Source: Bacillus sp. OK048
GTDB taxonomy: Bacteria; Bacillota; Bacilli; Bacillales; Cytobacillaceae
Direction of reading: 5' to 3'
Assembly: GCF_900103525.1 (NCBI RefSeq)
Contig: NZ_FNHN01000019.1
Span: forward strand, 1-58,889
DNA: 58,889 nucleotides
Shown here: positions 35,070-43,255 of the stretch, one piece after another
Layout of the letters: every line of letters begins with the position of its first letter
How positions within the stretch are numbered: the first letter of the stretch is position 1
Notes under the pieces: model-generated
Told to the model about the DNA's origin: nothing
The model's database searches: none
The model's input: the letters and a program-made list of their open reading frames with translations, nothing else
Made by a program: the position numbers and the translations under genes

Positions 35070-35098
35070 TATCTTCAAAAGAAAGGAGGAGCAAAAGA

Positions 35099-35722
35099 AT
35101 GACGAAAGTTTCATTGTTTAACCAAAATGGGTCACAAGTTGGAGAAATTGAACTTAACGATTCAGTATTTGGTATCGAGCCTAACCAACACGTATTATTT
35201 GAAGCAATTGTAATGCAAAGAGCTTCTTTACGACAAGGAACTCATAAAGTTAAAGTTCGTTCTGAAGTTCGCGGTGGTGGACGTAAACCATGGCGTCAAA
35301 AAGGAACTGGTCGTGCTCGTCAAGGGTCTATCCGTTCTCCACAATGGCGCGGAGGTGGTATTGTATTTGGTCCAACACCACGCAGCTACAGCTACAAATT
35401 ACCGAAAAAGGTACGTCGCTTAGCGATAAAATCTGCACTTTCATCTAAAGTGCTGGAAGAAAACATCTTAGTTTTAGAAAGCCTAGCTTTCGATGCTCCA
35501 AAAACAAAAGATTTTAAATCAGTATTAGGTGGTCTTTCTGTTGAGAAGAAGGCACTTATTGTTACTGCTGACCTTGATGAAAATGTAGCACTTTCTGCTC
35601 GTAATATTCCTGGTGTAACTGTTGTAACAGCTGACGGAATTAATGTTTTGGATGTAGTAAATCATGATAAATTAATCATGACGAAAGCTGCAGTTGAAAA
35701 AGTAGAGGAGGTGCTTGCATAA
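35099..35722 (+). CDS. rplD: 50S ribosomal protein L4
   Basis: This 207-residue L4 has the exit-tunnel loop (VRSEVRGGGRKPWRQKGTGRARQGS) intact; changes there cause macrolide resistance. In E. coli L4 represses the S10 operon. Its stop codon overlaps the rplW start by one base (TAATG), so the two are translationally coupled. Confidence 0.98.
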   Translation: MTKVSLFNQNGSQVGEIELNDSVFGIEPNQHVLFEAIVMQRASLRQGTHKVKVRSEVRGGGRKPWRQKGTGRARQGSIRSPQWRGGGIVFGPTPRSYSYKLPKKVRRLAIKSALSSKVLEENILVLESLAFDAPKTKDFKSVLGGLSVEKKALIVTADLDENVALSARNIPGVTVVTADGINVLDVVNHDKLIMTKAAVEKVEEVLA

Positions 35723-36006
35723 TGGATGCACGCGATATCATTAAGCGCCCCGTTATCACTGAACGGTCTACTGACCTAATGGCTGAAAAGAAATATACGT
35801 TTGAAGTTGATGTAAGAGCTAATAAAACTCAAGTTAAAGATGCGATTGTTGAAATCTTTGGCGTTGAAGTTGATAAAGTTAACATCATGAACTATAAAGG
35901 TAAATTTAAGCGCATGGGCAAATTCGGTGGTTACACAAATAAACGTCGTAAAGCAATTGTAAAATTAACTGCTGATAGCAAAGAAATCGAATTCTTTGAA
36001 GCATAA
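35722..36006 (+). CDS. rplW: 50S ribosomal protein L23
   Basis: This 94-residue protein lies at the tunnel exit and docks trigger factor and SRP. The start MDARDIIKRPVITERS and the segment NIMNYKGKFKRMGKFGGYT match the family. It overlaps rplD by one base. Confidence 0.97.
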   Translation: MDARDIIKRPVITERSTDLMAEKKYTFEVDVRANKTQVKDAIVEIFGVEVDKVNIMNYKGKFKRMGKFGGYTNKRRKAIVKLTADSKEIEFFEA

Positions 36007-36034
36007 AATCAATTAAGAAAAGGAGGGAATAAAC

Positions 36035-36865
36035 ATGGCGATTAAAAAGTACAAACCTACCTCCAATGGTCGTCGCGGTATGACTACTTCTGATTTCGCA
36101 GAAATCACAACTAGCACACCAGAAAAATCTCTAATGGCTCCAATAAAGAGAAAAGGCGGCCGTAATAACCAAGGTAAGTTAACTGTTCGTCATCAAGGTG
36201 GCGGCCACAAGCGTTCATACCGTATCATCGATTTCAAACGTAACAAAGATGGCATACCAGGACGCGTTGCCACTATCGAGTACGATCCAAACCGTTCCGC
36301 AAATATTGCACTAATCAATTATGTAGATGGTGAAAAGCGTTATATCCTAGCTCCTAAAAACCTAGTAGTAGGTTTAGAAGTAATGTCAGGACCAGAGGCT
36401 GATATCAAAGTAGGTAACGCATTACCACTTGTAAATATCCCAGTAGGTACTGTGGTACACAACATTGAGTTAAAACCTGGTAAGGGTGGACAATTAGTCC
36501 GTTCTGCTGGTACTTCTGCACAGGTTCTTGGTAAAGAAGGAAAATACGTACTTGTACGTTTAAATTCTGGTGAAGTTCGCATGATTCTTGCTGAATGCCG
36601 TGCAACGGTCGGTCAAGTAGGTAACGAACAACACGAACTAATCAAAATTGGTAAAGCGGGTCGTTCACGCTGGTTAGGCAAACGCCCAACAGTACGTGGA
36701 TCTGTAATGAACCCTAATGATCACCCACACGGTGGTGGTGAAGGTCGTTCACCAATCGGACGTAAATCACCAATGTCTCCATGGGGCAAACCAACTCTTG
36801 GATTCAAAACACGTAAGAAAACGAATAAATCAGACAAGTTTATTGTACGTCGTCGTAAAAAATAA
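36035..36865 (+). CDS. rplB: 50S ribosomal protein L2
   Basis: This 276-residue protein is among the most conserved r-proteins. It contains the RKGGRNNQGKLTVRHQGGGHKRSYR segment and the C-terminal NPNDHPHGGGEGRSPIGRKSP loop, whose histidine is close to the peptidyl transferase centre. It is required for subunit joining. A 9-bp hairpin lies in the gap before rpsS. Confidence 0.98.
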   Translation: MAIKKYKPTSNGRRGMTTSDFAEITTSTPEKSLMAPIKRKGGRNNQGKLTVRHQGGGHKRSYRIIDFKRNKDGIPGRVATIEYDPNRSANIALINYVDGEKRYILAPKNLVVGLEVMSGPEADIKVGNALPLVNIPVGTVVHNIELKPGKGGQLVRSAGTSAQVLGKEGKYVLVRLNSGEVRMILAECRATVGQVGNEQHELIKIGKAGRSRWLGKRPTVRGSVMNPNDHPHGGGEGRSPIGRKSPMSPWGKPTLGFKTRKKTNKSDKFIVRRRKK

Positions 36866-36875
36866 CGGGATTGAA

Positions 36876-36900
36876 CTACGGTTCACTGATAGAGCCGTAG
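36876..36900 (+). other. Intercistronic hairpin rplB-rpsS
   Basis: CTACGGTTC (36876-36884) pairs with GAGCCGTAG (36892-36900), with one U-G wobble and a 7-nt loop. It ends 13 nt before the rpsS ribosome binding site (GAGGGAGG). No T run follows, so termination is unlikely. Confidence 0.6.
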
Positions 36901-36925
36901 AACAGTCACAGAGGGAGGTTCATCC

Positions 36926-37204
36926 ATGGGTCGCAGCCTTAAAAAAGGACCATTTGTTGATGATCATTTAATAGTTAAGATCGAAAAGTTGAATGAAACT
37001 GAAAGTAAACAAGTTGTTAAAACTTGGTCTCGTCGTTCTACGATCTTCCCACAATTTATCGGCCACACTATCGCTGTGTATGATGGTCGCAAACATGTGC
37101 CAGTATATGTTACTGAAGACATGGTAGGACACAAACTTGGAGAATTTGCTCCAACACGTGCTTACAAAGGTCACGGTAATGATGATAAGAAAACCAGACG
37201 TTAA
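36926..37204 (+). CDS. rpsS: 30S ribosomal protein S19
   Basis: This 92-residue S19 starts MGRSLKKGPFVDDHL behind GAGGGAGG. It forms a head complex with S13 and contacts the A-site tRNA. The conserved segments TWSRRSTIFPQFIGHTIAVYDGR and GHKLGEFAPTR are present. Confidence 0.97.
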   Translation: MGRSLKKGPFVDDHLIVKIEKLNETESKQVVKTWSRRSTIFPQFIGHTIAVYDGRKHVPVYVTEDMVGHKLGEFAPTRAYKGHGNDDKKTRR

Positions 37205-37221
37205 GAGAGGAGGGCATCCAA

Positions 37222-37563
37222 ATGCAAGCTAAAGCTGTTGCAAGAACAGTTCGTATTGCTCCTCGTAAAGCACGTCTAGTCGTAGATCTAATTCGAGGAA
37301 AGCAAGTTGGTGAAGCGGTGGCGATTTTAAATCACACTCCAAAGTTTGCTTCTCCAATCGTAGAAAAAGTATTGAAATCTGCTATGGCAAATGCCGAGCA
37401 TAATTATGAAATGGACGTAAATAGCTTGGTAGTAACTCAAGCTTTTGTAGATGAGGGACCAACGTTGAAACGTTTCCGTCCTCGTGCAATGGGCCGTGCC
37501 AGCCAAATCAACAAGCGCACTAGCCACATCACAATCGTTCTATCAGAAAAGAAGGAGGGATAA
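37222..37563 (+). CDS. rplV: 50S ribosomal protein L22
   Basis: This 113-residue protein carries the beta-hairpin that lines the exit tunnel (GPTLKRFRPRAMGRASQINKRTSHI). It touches all six domains of 23S rRNA. The tunnel tip is unaltered, with no sign of the deletions that give erythromycin resistance. It ends 3 nt before rpsC. Confidence 0.97.
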   Translation: MQAKAVARTVRIAPRKARLVVDLIRGKQVGEAVAILNHTPKFASPIVEKVLKSAMANAEHNYEMDVNSLVVTQAFVDEGPTLKRFRPRAMGRASQINKRTSHITIVLSEKKEG

Positions 37564-37566
37564 TCT

Positions 37567-38223
37567 GTGGGTCAAAAAGTAAATCCAGTCGGTTTGCGTA
37601 TCGGAATCATCAAAGATTGGGAATCTAAGTGGTACGCAGGTAAAGACTTCGCTGATCTTTTGCATGAAGACCTTAAAATTCGTGAGTATATCACGAAGCG
37701 TTTGAAGGATGCTTCTGTATCCAAAGTTGAAATCGAACGTGCGGCTAACCGTGTGAATGTAACAGTTCATACAGCTAAGCCAGGTATGGTTATCGGTAAA
37801 GGCGGTACTGAAGTCGAAGCACTTCGTAAAGCTTTAAATCAATTAACTGGCAAACGTGTTCACATCAACATCCTTGAAATTAAAAGAGCTGATCTTGATG
37901 CGAAATTAGTTGCTGAAAATGTTGCTCGTCAATTAGAAAATCGAGTATCTTTCCGTCGTGCACAAAAGCAAGTAATTCAACGTGCTATGCGTGCAGGTGC
38001 AAAAGGTATTAAAACAATGGTATCAGGTCGTCTTGGCGGTGCAGATATTGCTCGTTCAGAACACTATAGCGAAGGAACTGTACCACTTCATACTCTTCGT
38101 GCTGATATCGACTATGCTCATGCTGAAGCTGATACTACATTTGGTAAGCTTGGCGTAAAAGTATGGATCTATAAGGGAGAAGTCCTTCCTACTAAGAAGA
38201 AACCTGCGGAAGGAGGCAAATAA
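37567..38223 (+). CDS. rpsC: 30S ribosomal protein S3
   Basis: This 218-residue S3 starts at GTG 37567 (MGQKVNPVGLRIGIIKDW) behind AAGGAGGG. The KH domain contains the VIGKGGTEVEALRKAL motif, and the C-terminal domain is intact. It lines the mRNA entry channel and takes part in mRNA unwinding with S4 and S5. One base separates it from rplP. Confidence 0.97.
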   Translation: MGQKVNPVGLRIGIIKDWESKWYAGKDFADLLHEDLKIREYITKRLKDASVSKVEIERAANRVNVTVHTAKPGMVIGKGGTEVEALRKALNQLTGKRVHINILEIKRADLDAKLVAENVARQLENRVSFRRAQKQVIQRAMRAGAKGIKTMVSGRLGGADIARSEHYSEGTVPLHTLRADIDYAHAEADTTFGKLGVKVWIYKGEVLPTKKKPAEGGK

Positions 38224-38224
38224 T

Positions 38225-38659
38225 ATGTTATTGCCAAAACGCGTTAAATATCGCCGTCAACACCGTGGAAAAATGCGTGGTATCGCAAAAGGTGGCACTG
38301 AAGTAACATTTGGTGAATTCGGCTTACAAGCAACAGAAGCTTCTTGGATCACGAATCGCCAAATCGAAGCTGCCCGTATTGCGATGACTCGTTACATGAA
38401 ACGTGGCGGTAAAGTTTGGATTAAAATCTTCCCACATAAGCCTTACACTGCAAAACCTCTTGAGGTGCGGATGGGTTCTGGTAAAGGTGCGCCTGAAGGA
38501 TGGGTGGCTGTTGTTAAACCTGGGAAAGTAATGTTTGAAATTGCCGGTGTTTCTGAAGAGGTAGCACGTGAAGCACTTCGTCTTGCAATGCACAAACTTC
38601 CTATTAAATGTAAGTTTGTAAAACGTGAAGAAATTGGTGGTGAATCAAATGAGAGCTAA
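38225..38659 (+). CDS. rplP: 50S ribosomal protein L16
   Basis: This 144-residue protein starts MLLPKRVKYRRQHRGKMRG and contains RYMKRGGKVWIKIFPHKP and MGSGKGAPEGWVAVVKPG. It organises the A-site region of 23S rRNA. Its last 11 nt overlap the start of rpmC in another frame. Confidence 0.98.
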   Translation: MLLPKRVKYRRQHRGKMRGIAKGGTEVTFGEFGLQATEASWITNRQIEAARIAMTRYMKRGGKVWIKIFPHKPYTAKPLEVRMGSGKGAPEGWVAVVKPGKVMFEIAGVSEEVAREALRLAMHKLPIKCKFVKREEIGGESNES

Positions 38660-38849
38660 TGAAATTAAAGACCTTACCACTGCCGAAATTGAACAAAAAG
38701 TTAAATCTTTAAAAGAAGAGCTTTTCAACCTTCGCTTTCAATTAGCGACAGGTCAACTAGAAAATACGGCTCGCATTCGTGAAGTACGCAAAGGGATCGC
38801 TCGCATGAAAACTGTGATTCGTGAGAGAGAAATCAGCGTTAATAAGTAA
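38649..38849 (+). CDS. rpmC: 50S ribosomal protein L29
   Basis: This 66-residue two-helix protein sits at the tunnel exit next to L23. It starts MRANEIKDLTTAEIE at an ATG inside the end of rplP, preceded by AATTGGTGGTG, and contains KEELFNLRFQLATGQLENT. The in-frame ATG at 38625 is rejected as it would overlap rplP by 35 nt. Confidence 0.97.
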   Translation: MRANEIKDLTTAEIEQKVKSLKEELFNLRFQLATGQLENTARIREVRKGIARMKTVIREREISVNK

Positions 38850-38871
38850 TCATTGAGAGGAGGTTCACATA

Positions 38872-39135
38872 ATGAGTGAACGTAATCAACGCAAAGTTTA
38901 CACTGGGCGCGTCGTTTCTGACAAAATGGATAAAACAATAACTGTTTTAGTCGAAACACACAAAAAGCATCCTCTTTATGGTAAACGCGTTAAATACTCT
39001 AAAAAGTTTAAGGCTCATGATGAGCAAAACGAAGCTAAGATTGGCGATATCGTGCGTATCATGGAAACTCGCCCGCTTTCAGCTACAAAACGTTTCCGTT
39101 TAGTTGAAGTTACAGAAAAAGCAGTTATTATTTAA
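38872..39135 (+). CDS. rpsQ: 30S ribosomal protein S17
   Basis: This 87-residue OB-fold protein starts MSERNQRKVYTGRVVSDKMDKT and has the segments VKYSKKFKAHDE and GDIVRIMETRPLSATKRF. It is a primary 16S-binding protein of the 30S body and has its own GAGAGGAGG site. Confidence 0.97.
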   Translation: MSERNQRKVYTGRVVSDKMDKTITVLVETHKKHPLYGKRVKYSKKFKAHDEQNEAKIGDIVRIMETRPLSATKRFRLVEVTEKAVII

Positions 39136-39175
39136 TTGTTCGGATTAAGTATCATTCCGAAGGGAGGTTACACAC

Positions 39176-39544
39176 ATGATTCAACAAGAATCACGTTTAA
39201 AAGTTGCTGATAACTCTGGTGCTCGTGAGGTACTTACCATTAAAGTTCTTGGTGGTTCTGGCCGTAAAACTGCTGGTATTGGCGATGTTATTGTTTGTAC
39301 AGTGAAACAAGCAACACCTGGTGGCGTTGTTAAAAAAGGTGACGTTGTTAAAGCTGTTATCGTTCGTACGAAAAGTGGTGCACGTCGACCTGATGGAACA
39401 TACATCCGTTTCGATGAAAACGCATGTGTAATTATCAAGGATGATAAGAGCCCACGTGGAACTCGTATCTTCGGACCAGTTGCTCGTGAACTTCGCGATA
39501 GCAACTTTATGAAAATCGTTTCCTTGGCTCCAGAAGTACTATAA
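39176..39544 (+). CDS. rplN: 50S ribosomal protein L14
   Basis: This 122-residue protein starts MIQQESRLKVADNSGAREV and contains GDVVKAVIVRTKSGARRPDG and GTRIFGPVARELRD. It forms an intersubunit bridge and is the binding site for the silencing factor RsfS. Confidence 0.98.
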   Translation: MIQQESRLKVADNSGAREVLTIKVLGGSGRKTAGIGDVIVCTVKQATPGGVVKKGDVVKAVIVRTKSGARRPDGTYIRFDENACVIIKDDKSPRGTRIFGPVARELRDSNFMKIVSLAPEVL

Positions 39545-39579
39545 TTTAAATTCAAATGCCTTTAAGGAGGTGCTTACGA

Positions 39580-39888
39580 ATGCATGTTAAAAAGGGTGAC
39601 AAAGTAAGAGTTATCTCCGGTAAGGATAAAGGCAAAACAGGAGTAATCCTAGCTGCCTATCCTAAAGATAGCCGTGTACTAGTAGAAGGTGTAAACATCG
39701 TGAAGAAACACGCTAAACCTTCTCAAGTGAATCCACAAGGCGGAATTTTGAGCTTTGAGGCACCAATTCATGTATCAAACGTTATGCCTATCGACCCTAA
39801 GTCAGGTAACCCAACTCGTGTTGGTTATACAACTGTTGATGGCAAAAAAGTACGCGTGGCCAAATCCGGTGAAGTACTAGATAAATAA
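39580..39888 (+). CDS. rplX: 50S ribosomal protein L24
   Basis: This 102-residue KOW-domain protein starts MHVKKGDKVRVISGKDKGKTG at the ATG behind AAGGAGGTG; an in-frame ATG at 39556 precedes that ribosome binding site. It initiates assembly of the 50S subunit by binding 23S domain I. Confidence 0.97.
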   Translation: MHVKKGDKVRVISGKDKGKTGVILAAYPKDSRVLVEGVNIVKKHAKPSQVNPQGGILSFEAPIHVSNVMPIDPKSGNPTRVGYTTVDGKKVRVAKSGEVLDK

Positions 39889-39918
39889 ATAGTTTAAATA
39901 AGAAGGGAGGTACTATGT

Positions 39919-40458
39919 ATGAACCGCCTAAAAGAAAAATTTGTTAAAGAAGTTACTCCTGCTCTAATGAGCAAGTTCAACTATAAATCTGTAATGCAAG
40001 TACCACAACTTGATAAGATCGTTATTAACATGGGTGTTGGTGACGCAGTTGCAAACGCAAAATCATTAGATAATGCTGTTGAAGAACTAGCTACCATTAC
40101 TGGTCAAAAACCTGTTGTAACTCGTGCGAAGAAGTCAATCGCTGGTTTCCGTCTTCGTGAAGGTATGCCAATCGGTGCAAAAGTTACACTTCGCGGTGAG
40201 CGCATGTACGAATTCTTGGATAAATTAGTTTCCGTTTCTTTACCTCGTGTTCGTGACTTCCGTGGTGTTTCTAAAAAATCATTCGATGGTCGCGGTAACT
40301 ATACTCTGGGTGTAAAAGAACAATTAATCTTCCCTGAAATTGATTACGATAAAGTAACGAAGGTTCGTGGTATGGATATCGTTATCGTAACTACTGCTAA
40401 CACTGATGAAGAAGCACGCGAACTGTTAACACAATTTGGAATGCCATTCCAAAAGTAA
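39919..40458 (+). CDS. rplE: 50S ribosomal protein L5
   Basis: This 179-residue protein binds 5S rRNA and the P-site tRNA elbow. The start MNRLKEKFVKEVTPALMSKF and the segments KIVINMGVGDAV and FRGVSKKSFDGRGNYTLG match the family. Confidence 0.98.
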   Translation: MNRLKEKFVKEVTPALMSKFNYKSVMQVPQLDKIVINMGVGDAVANAKSLDNAVEELATITGQKPVVTRAKKSIAGFRLREGMPIGAKVTLRGERMYEFLDKLVSVSLPRVRDFRGVSKKSFDGRGNYTLGVKEQLIFPEIDYDKVTKVRGMDIVIVTTANTDEEARELLTQFGMPFQK

Positions 40459-40482
40459 TCGCTAAATAAGGGAGGCGAAAAC

Positions 40483-40668
40483 GTGGCTAAAAAGTCAATG
40501 ATAGCGAAACAAAAGCGCACGCCTAAGTTCGCGGTTCAAGAGTACACTCGCTGTGAACGTTGCGGCCGTCCACACTCTGTATACCGTAAATTTAAGCTTT
40601 GCCGTATTTGTTTCCGTGAATTAGCATACAAAGGACAAATTCCTGGTGTCAAAAAAGCTAGCTGGTAA
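40483..40668 (+). CDS. rpsN: 30S ribosomal protein S14, zinc-binding (type Z)
   Basis: This 61-residue short form starts at GTG 40483 (MAKKSMIAKQKRTPKF) and has the four-cysteine zinc site CERCGR...CRICFRE. Zinc-free S14 paralogues are longer and lack these cysteines. With L33 and L36, it is one of three zinc-type r-proteins encoded in this window. Confidence 0.97.
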   Translation: MAKKSMIAKQKRTPKFAVQEYTRCERCGRPHSVYRKFKLCRICFRELAYKGQIPGVKKASW

Positions 40669-40697
40669 ACCCCAAGTCTGGGAAGGAGGTAAAAATA

Positions 40698-41096
40698 ATG
40701 GTCATGACAGATCCGATTGCTGATATGCTTACTCGCATTCGTAATGCGAATATGGTGCGTCACGAAAAGTTAGAAGTGCCTGCTTCTAATATCAAGAAAG
40801 AAATCGCTGAAATCTTAAAGCGTGAAGGCTTCGTTCGTGATGTTGAATTTATTGAAGACAACAAACAAGGTATTATCCGTATCTTCTTAAAGTACGGTTC
40901 TAATAATGAACGTGTTATCACGGGTCTTAAGCGTATAAGCAAACCTGGACTACGTGTTTATGCAAAATCTACTGAGGTGCCACGTGTCCTTAACGGTCTA
41001 GGTATCGCATTAGTATCAACTTCAAATGGTGTTATAACAGATAAAGAAGCTCGTGCTAAACAAGTTGGCGGAGAAGTATTAGCTTACGTTTGGTAA
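40698..41096 (+). CDS. rpsH: 30S ribosomal protein S8
   Basis: This 132-residue primary 16S-binding protein starts MVMTDPIADMLTRIRNANMV. The C-terminal RNA-binding segment (VPRVLNGLGIALVSTSNGV) is intact. In E. coli S8 is the repressor of the spc operon by binding the rplE leader; I saw no obvious S8 mimic in the short gap before rplE here. Confidence 0.98.
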   Translation: MVMTDPIADMLTRIRNANMVRHEKLEVPASNIKKEIAEILKREGFVRDVEFIEDNKQGIIRIFLKYGSNNERVITGLKRISKPGLRVYAKSTEVPRVLNGLGIALVSTSNGVITDKEARAKQVGGEVLAYVW

Positions 41097-41127
41097 TCGA
41101 GTTTTTGAATGAATGGAGGTGCACTAA

Positions 41128-41664
41128 ATGTCTCGTATAGGAAAACTACCTATTGAAATCCCAGCAGGAGTTACGGTTACTTTAAACAATAGTACCGTTA
41201 CTGTTAAAGGACCAAAAGGCGAATTAACTCGATCTTTTGATCCGGAAATTGGAATTACTATTGAAGAGAACGTTGCAACGGTTACTCGTCCATCTGATGC
41301 GAAGGAACACCGCGCTTTACACGGTACAACACGCGCGGTACTTGCGAACATGGTCGAAGGTGTTTCCAAAGGCTTCGAAAGAAGATTAGAATTAATTGGT
41401 GTTGGTTATCGTGCACAAAAGCAAGGTAACAAGCTTGTATTAAACGTTGGATACTCTCATCCAATTGAGTTCGAACCAGAAACTGGCCTTGAAATCGAAG
41501 TTCCTGCTAATACAAAAATCACCATTAAAGGTACTGACAAAGAACGTGTTGGTGAATTAGCTGCTAACATTCGTCAAGTACGTCCTCCAGAGCCGTATAA
41601 AGGCAAAGGAATTCGTTACGAAGGTGAAGTTGTTCGTCGTAAAGAAGGTAAAACTGGTAAGTAA
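41128..41664 (+). CDS. rplF: 50S ribosomal protein L6
   Basis: This 178-residue L6 has two similar domains; the second includes ELIGVGYRAQKQGNKL and the conserved RPPEPYKGKGIRYEGE loop. It lies near the sarcin-ricin loop and is required for late 50S assembly. It starts MSRIGKLPIEIPAGV behind TGGAGGTG. Confidence 0.98.
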   Translation: MSRIGKLPIEIPAGVTVTLNNSTVTVKGPKGELTRSFDPEIGITIEENVATVTRPSDAKEHRALHGTTRAVLANMVEGVSKGFERRLELIGVGYRAQKQGNKLVLNVGYSHPIEFEPETGLEIEVPANTKITIKGTDKERVGELAANIRQVRPPEPYKGKGIRYEGEVVRRKEGKTGK

Positions 41665-41696
41665 TGCCGCTTAGGTAACCGAAAGGAGTGACGTAA

Positions 41697-42059
41697 ATGA
41701 TTACGAAGCTTGATAAAAATGCTAGTCGAAAGAAGAGACATGCTCGAGTTCGTGCAAAGCTTAGTGGTACTGCAGCTCGCCCACGTCTTAATATTTTTCG
41801 TTCTAACAAGCATCTATATGCTCAATTAATTGATGATATGAGTGGAACTACTTTAGCAAGTGCTTCTACTATGGAAAAAGATCTAAATCTTGAATCTACA
41901 AGCAATGTTGAAGCAGCTAAGTTGGTCGGAGAATTAGTCGCTAAACGTGCGGTAGAAAAAGGTATCACTGCAGTTGTATTTGACCGTGGAGGATACCTTT
42001 ACCATGGACGTGTTCAAGCATTAGCTGATGCAGCCCGTGCGAACGGCTTGCAATTTTAA
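41697..42059 (+). CDS. rplR: 50S ribosomal protein L18
   Basis: This 120-residue 5S rRNA-binding protein starts MITKLDKNASRKKRHARVR. Its basic N-terminal tail is followed by RPRLNIFRSNKHLYAQLIDD and FDRGGYLYHGRVQALADAARANGL. With L5 it carries 5S rRNA into the central protuberance. Confidence 0.97.
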   Translation: MITKLDKNASRKKRHARVRAKLSGTAARPRLNIFRSNKHLYAQLIDDMSGTTLASASTMEKDLNLESTSNVEAAKLVGELVAKRAVEKGITAVVFDRGGYLYHGRVQALADAARANGLQF

Positions 42060-42082
42060 TAGATAAAGGAGGGACACATATA

Positions 42083-42586
42083 ATGATACGTCGTATTGAT
42101 CCAAACAAACTTGAACTAGAAGAACGCGTTGTAACGGTAAACCGTGTAGCGAAAGTTGTTAAAGGTGGCCGTCGTTTTCGCTTCTCTGCTCTAGTAGTAG
42201 TTGGTGATAAAAACGGTCATGTAGGTTTCGGTACTGGTAAGGCTCAAGAAGTACCAGACGCGATTCGTAAAGCAATCGAAGATGCGAAGAAGAACTTAGT
42301 TGAAGTACCAATGGTTGGAACTACTGTTCCTCACCAAGTAATTGGACGATTTGGTGCTGGTGAAGTTCTTTTAAAGCCTGCTTCTGAAGGTACAGGAGTT
42401 ATTGCTGGTGGTCCAGTCCGTGCTGTTCTTGAGTTAGGCGGGGTACAAGATATTCTTTCTAAGTCTTTAGGAACCAACACTCCAATTAATATGGTACGTG
42501 CAACGATTGATGGTTTAAAACAATTAAAACGTGCTGAAGACGTAGCAAAGTTACGTGGTAAGTCAGTAGAAGAACTGTTAGGATAA
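42083..42586 (+). CDS. rpsE: 30S ribosomal protein S5
   Basis: This 167-residue protein contains the N-terminal double-stranded RNA-binding fold (VAKVVKGGRRFRFSALVVVGD) and a C-terminal domain with KPASEGTGVIAGGPVRAVLE. The basic loop where spectinomycin resistance arises (VKGGRRF) is wild type in appearance. It starts MIRRIDPNKLELEE. Confidence 0.97.
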   Translation: MIRRIDPNKLELEERVVTVNRVAKVVKGGRRFRFSALVVVGDKNGHVGFGTGKAQEVPDAIRKAIEDAKKNLVEVPMVGTTVPHQVIGRFGAGEVLLKPASEGTGVIAGGPVRAVLELGGVQDILSKSLGTNTPINMVRATIDGLKQLKRAEDVAKLRGKSVEELLG

Positions 42587-42599
42587 GGAGGGAAATCAA

Positions 42600-42782
42600 A
42601 TGGCAAACAAACTATTAATTACCCTCAACAAGAGCGTTATTGGTCGCCCTGGTGACCAACGCGCGACAGTTACTGCTCTAGGTTTACGTAAATTAAATCA
42701 AACAGTTGAGCACCAAGATAATGCCGCTATCCGTGGTATGATCACTAAAGTTGCTCACCTTGTAACAGTTAAAGAACAATAA
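42600..42782 (+). CDS. rpmD: 50S ribosomal protein L30
   Basis: This 60-residue protein starts MANKLLITLNKSVIGRPGDQR, a typical length and sequence for bacterial L30. It sits between rpsE and rplO, as in other Bacillales. Confidence 0.96.
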   Translation: MANKLLITLNKSVIGRPGDQRATVTALGLRKLNQTVEHQDNAAIRGMITKVAHLVTVKEQ

Positions 42783-42814
42783 TTGATTGTTTTCTTTCAT
42801 AAGGAGGTGCCAAT

Positions 42815-43255
42815 ATGAAACTTCATGAATTAAAGCCTGCTGAGGGTTCTCGTAAAGAACGTAAACGTTTAGGACGCGGTATCGGTTCTGGTCAAGGAAA
42901 AACTGCCGGTAAAGGTCATAAAGGTCAAAATGCTCGTTCTGGCGGTGGTGTCCGTCTTGGATTCGAGGGTGGTCAAACACCTTTATTCCGTCGTTTACCA
43001 AAACGTGGTTTTACAAATATCAATCGCAAAGAATATGCAATTGTTAACCTTGACGTTCTTAACCAGTTTGAAGAGGGTACAGAAGTTACTCCAGAACTTC
43101 TAATTGAAACTGGTTTTGTGAAGAACGAAAAAGCGGGAATTAAAATTCTTGCAAAAGGGAACGTAGAGAAAAAACTAACGGTTAAAGCTCATAAATTCTC
43201 CTCTACTGCCAAAGAAGCAATTGAAGCTGTAGGTGGAACTACTGAGGTGATCTAA
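42815..43255 (+). CDS. rplO: 50S ribosomal protein L15
   Basis: This 146-residue protein has the long glycine- and basic-rich N-terminal extension (RKRLGRGIGSGQGKTAGKGHKGQ) that threads through 23S rRNA. It starts MKLHELKPAEGSRKE. Its stop overlaps the secY start by one base (TAATG), coupling the two. Confidence 0.97.
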   Translation: MKLHELKPAEGSRKERKRLGRGIGSGQGKTAGKGHKGQNARSGGGVRLGFEGGQTPLFRRLPKRGFTNINRKEYAIVNLDVLNQFEEGTEVTPELLIETGFVKNEKAGIKILAKGNVEKKLTVKAHKFSSTAKEAIEAVGGTTEVI

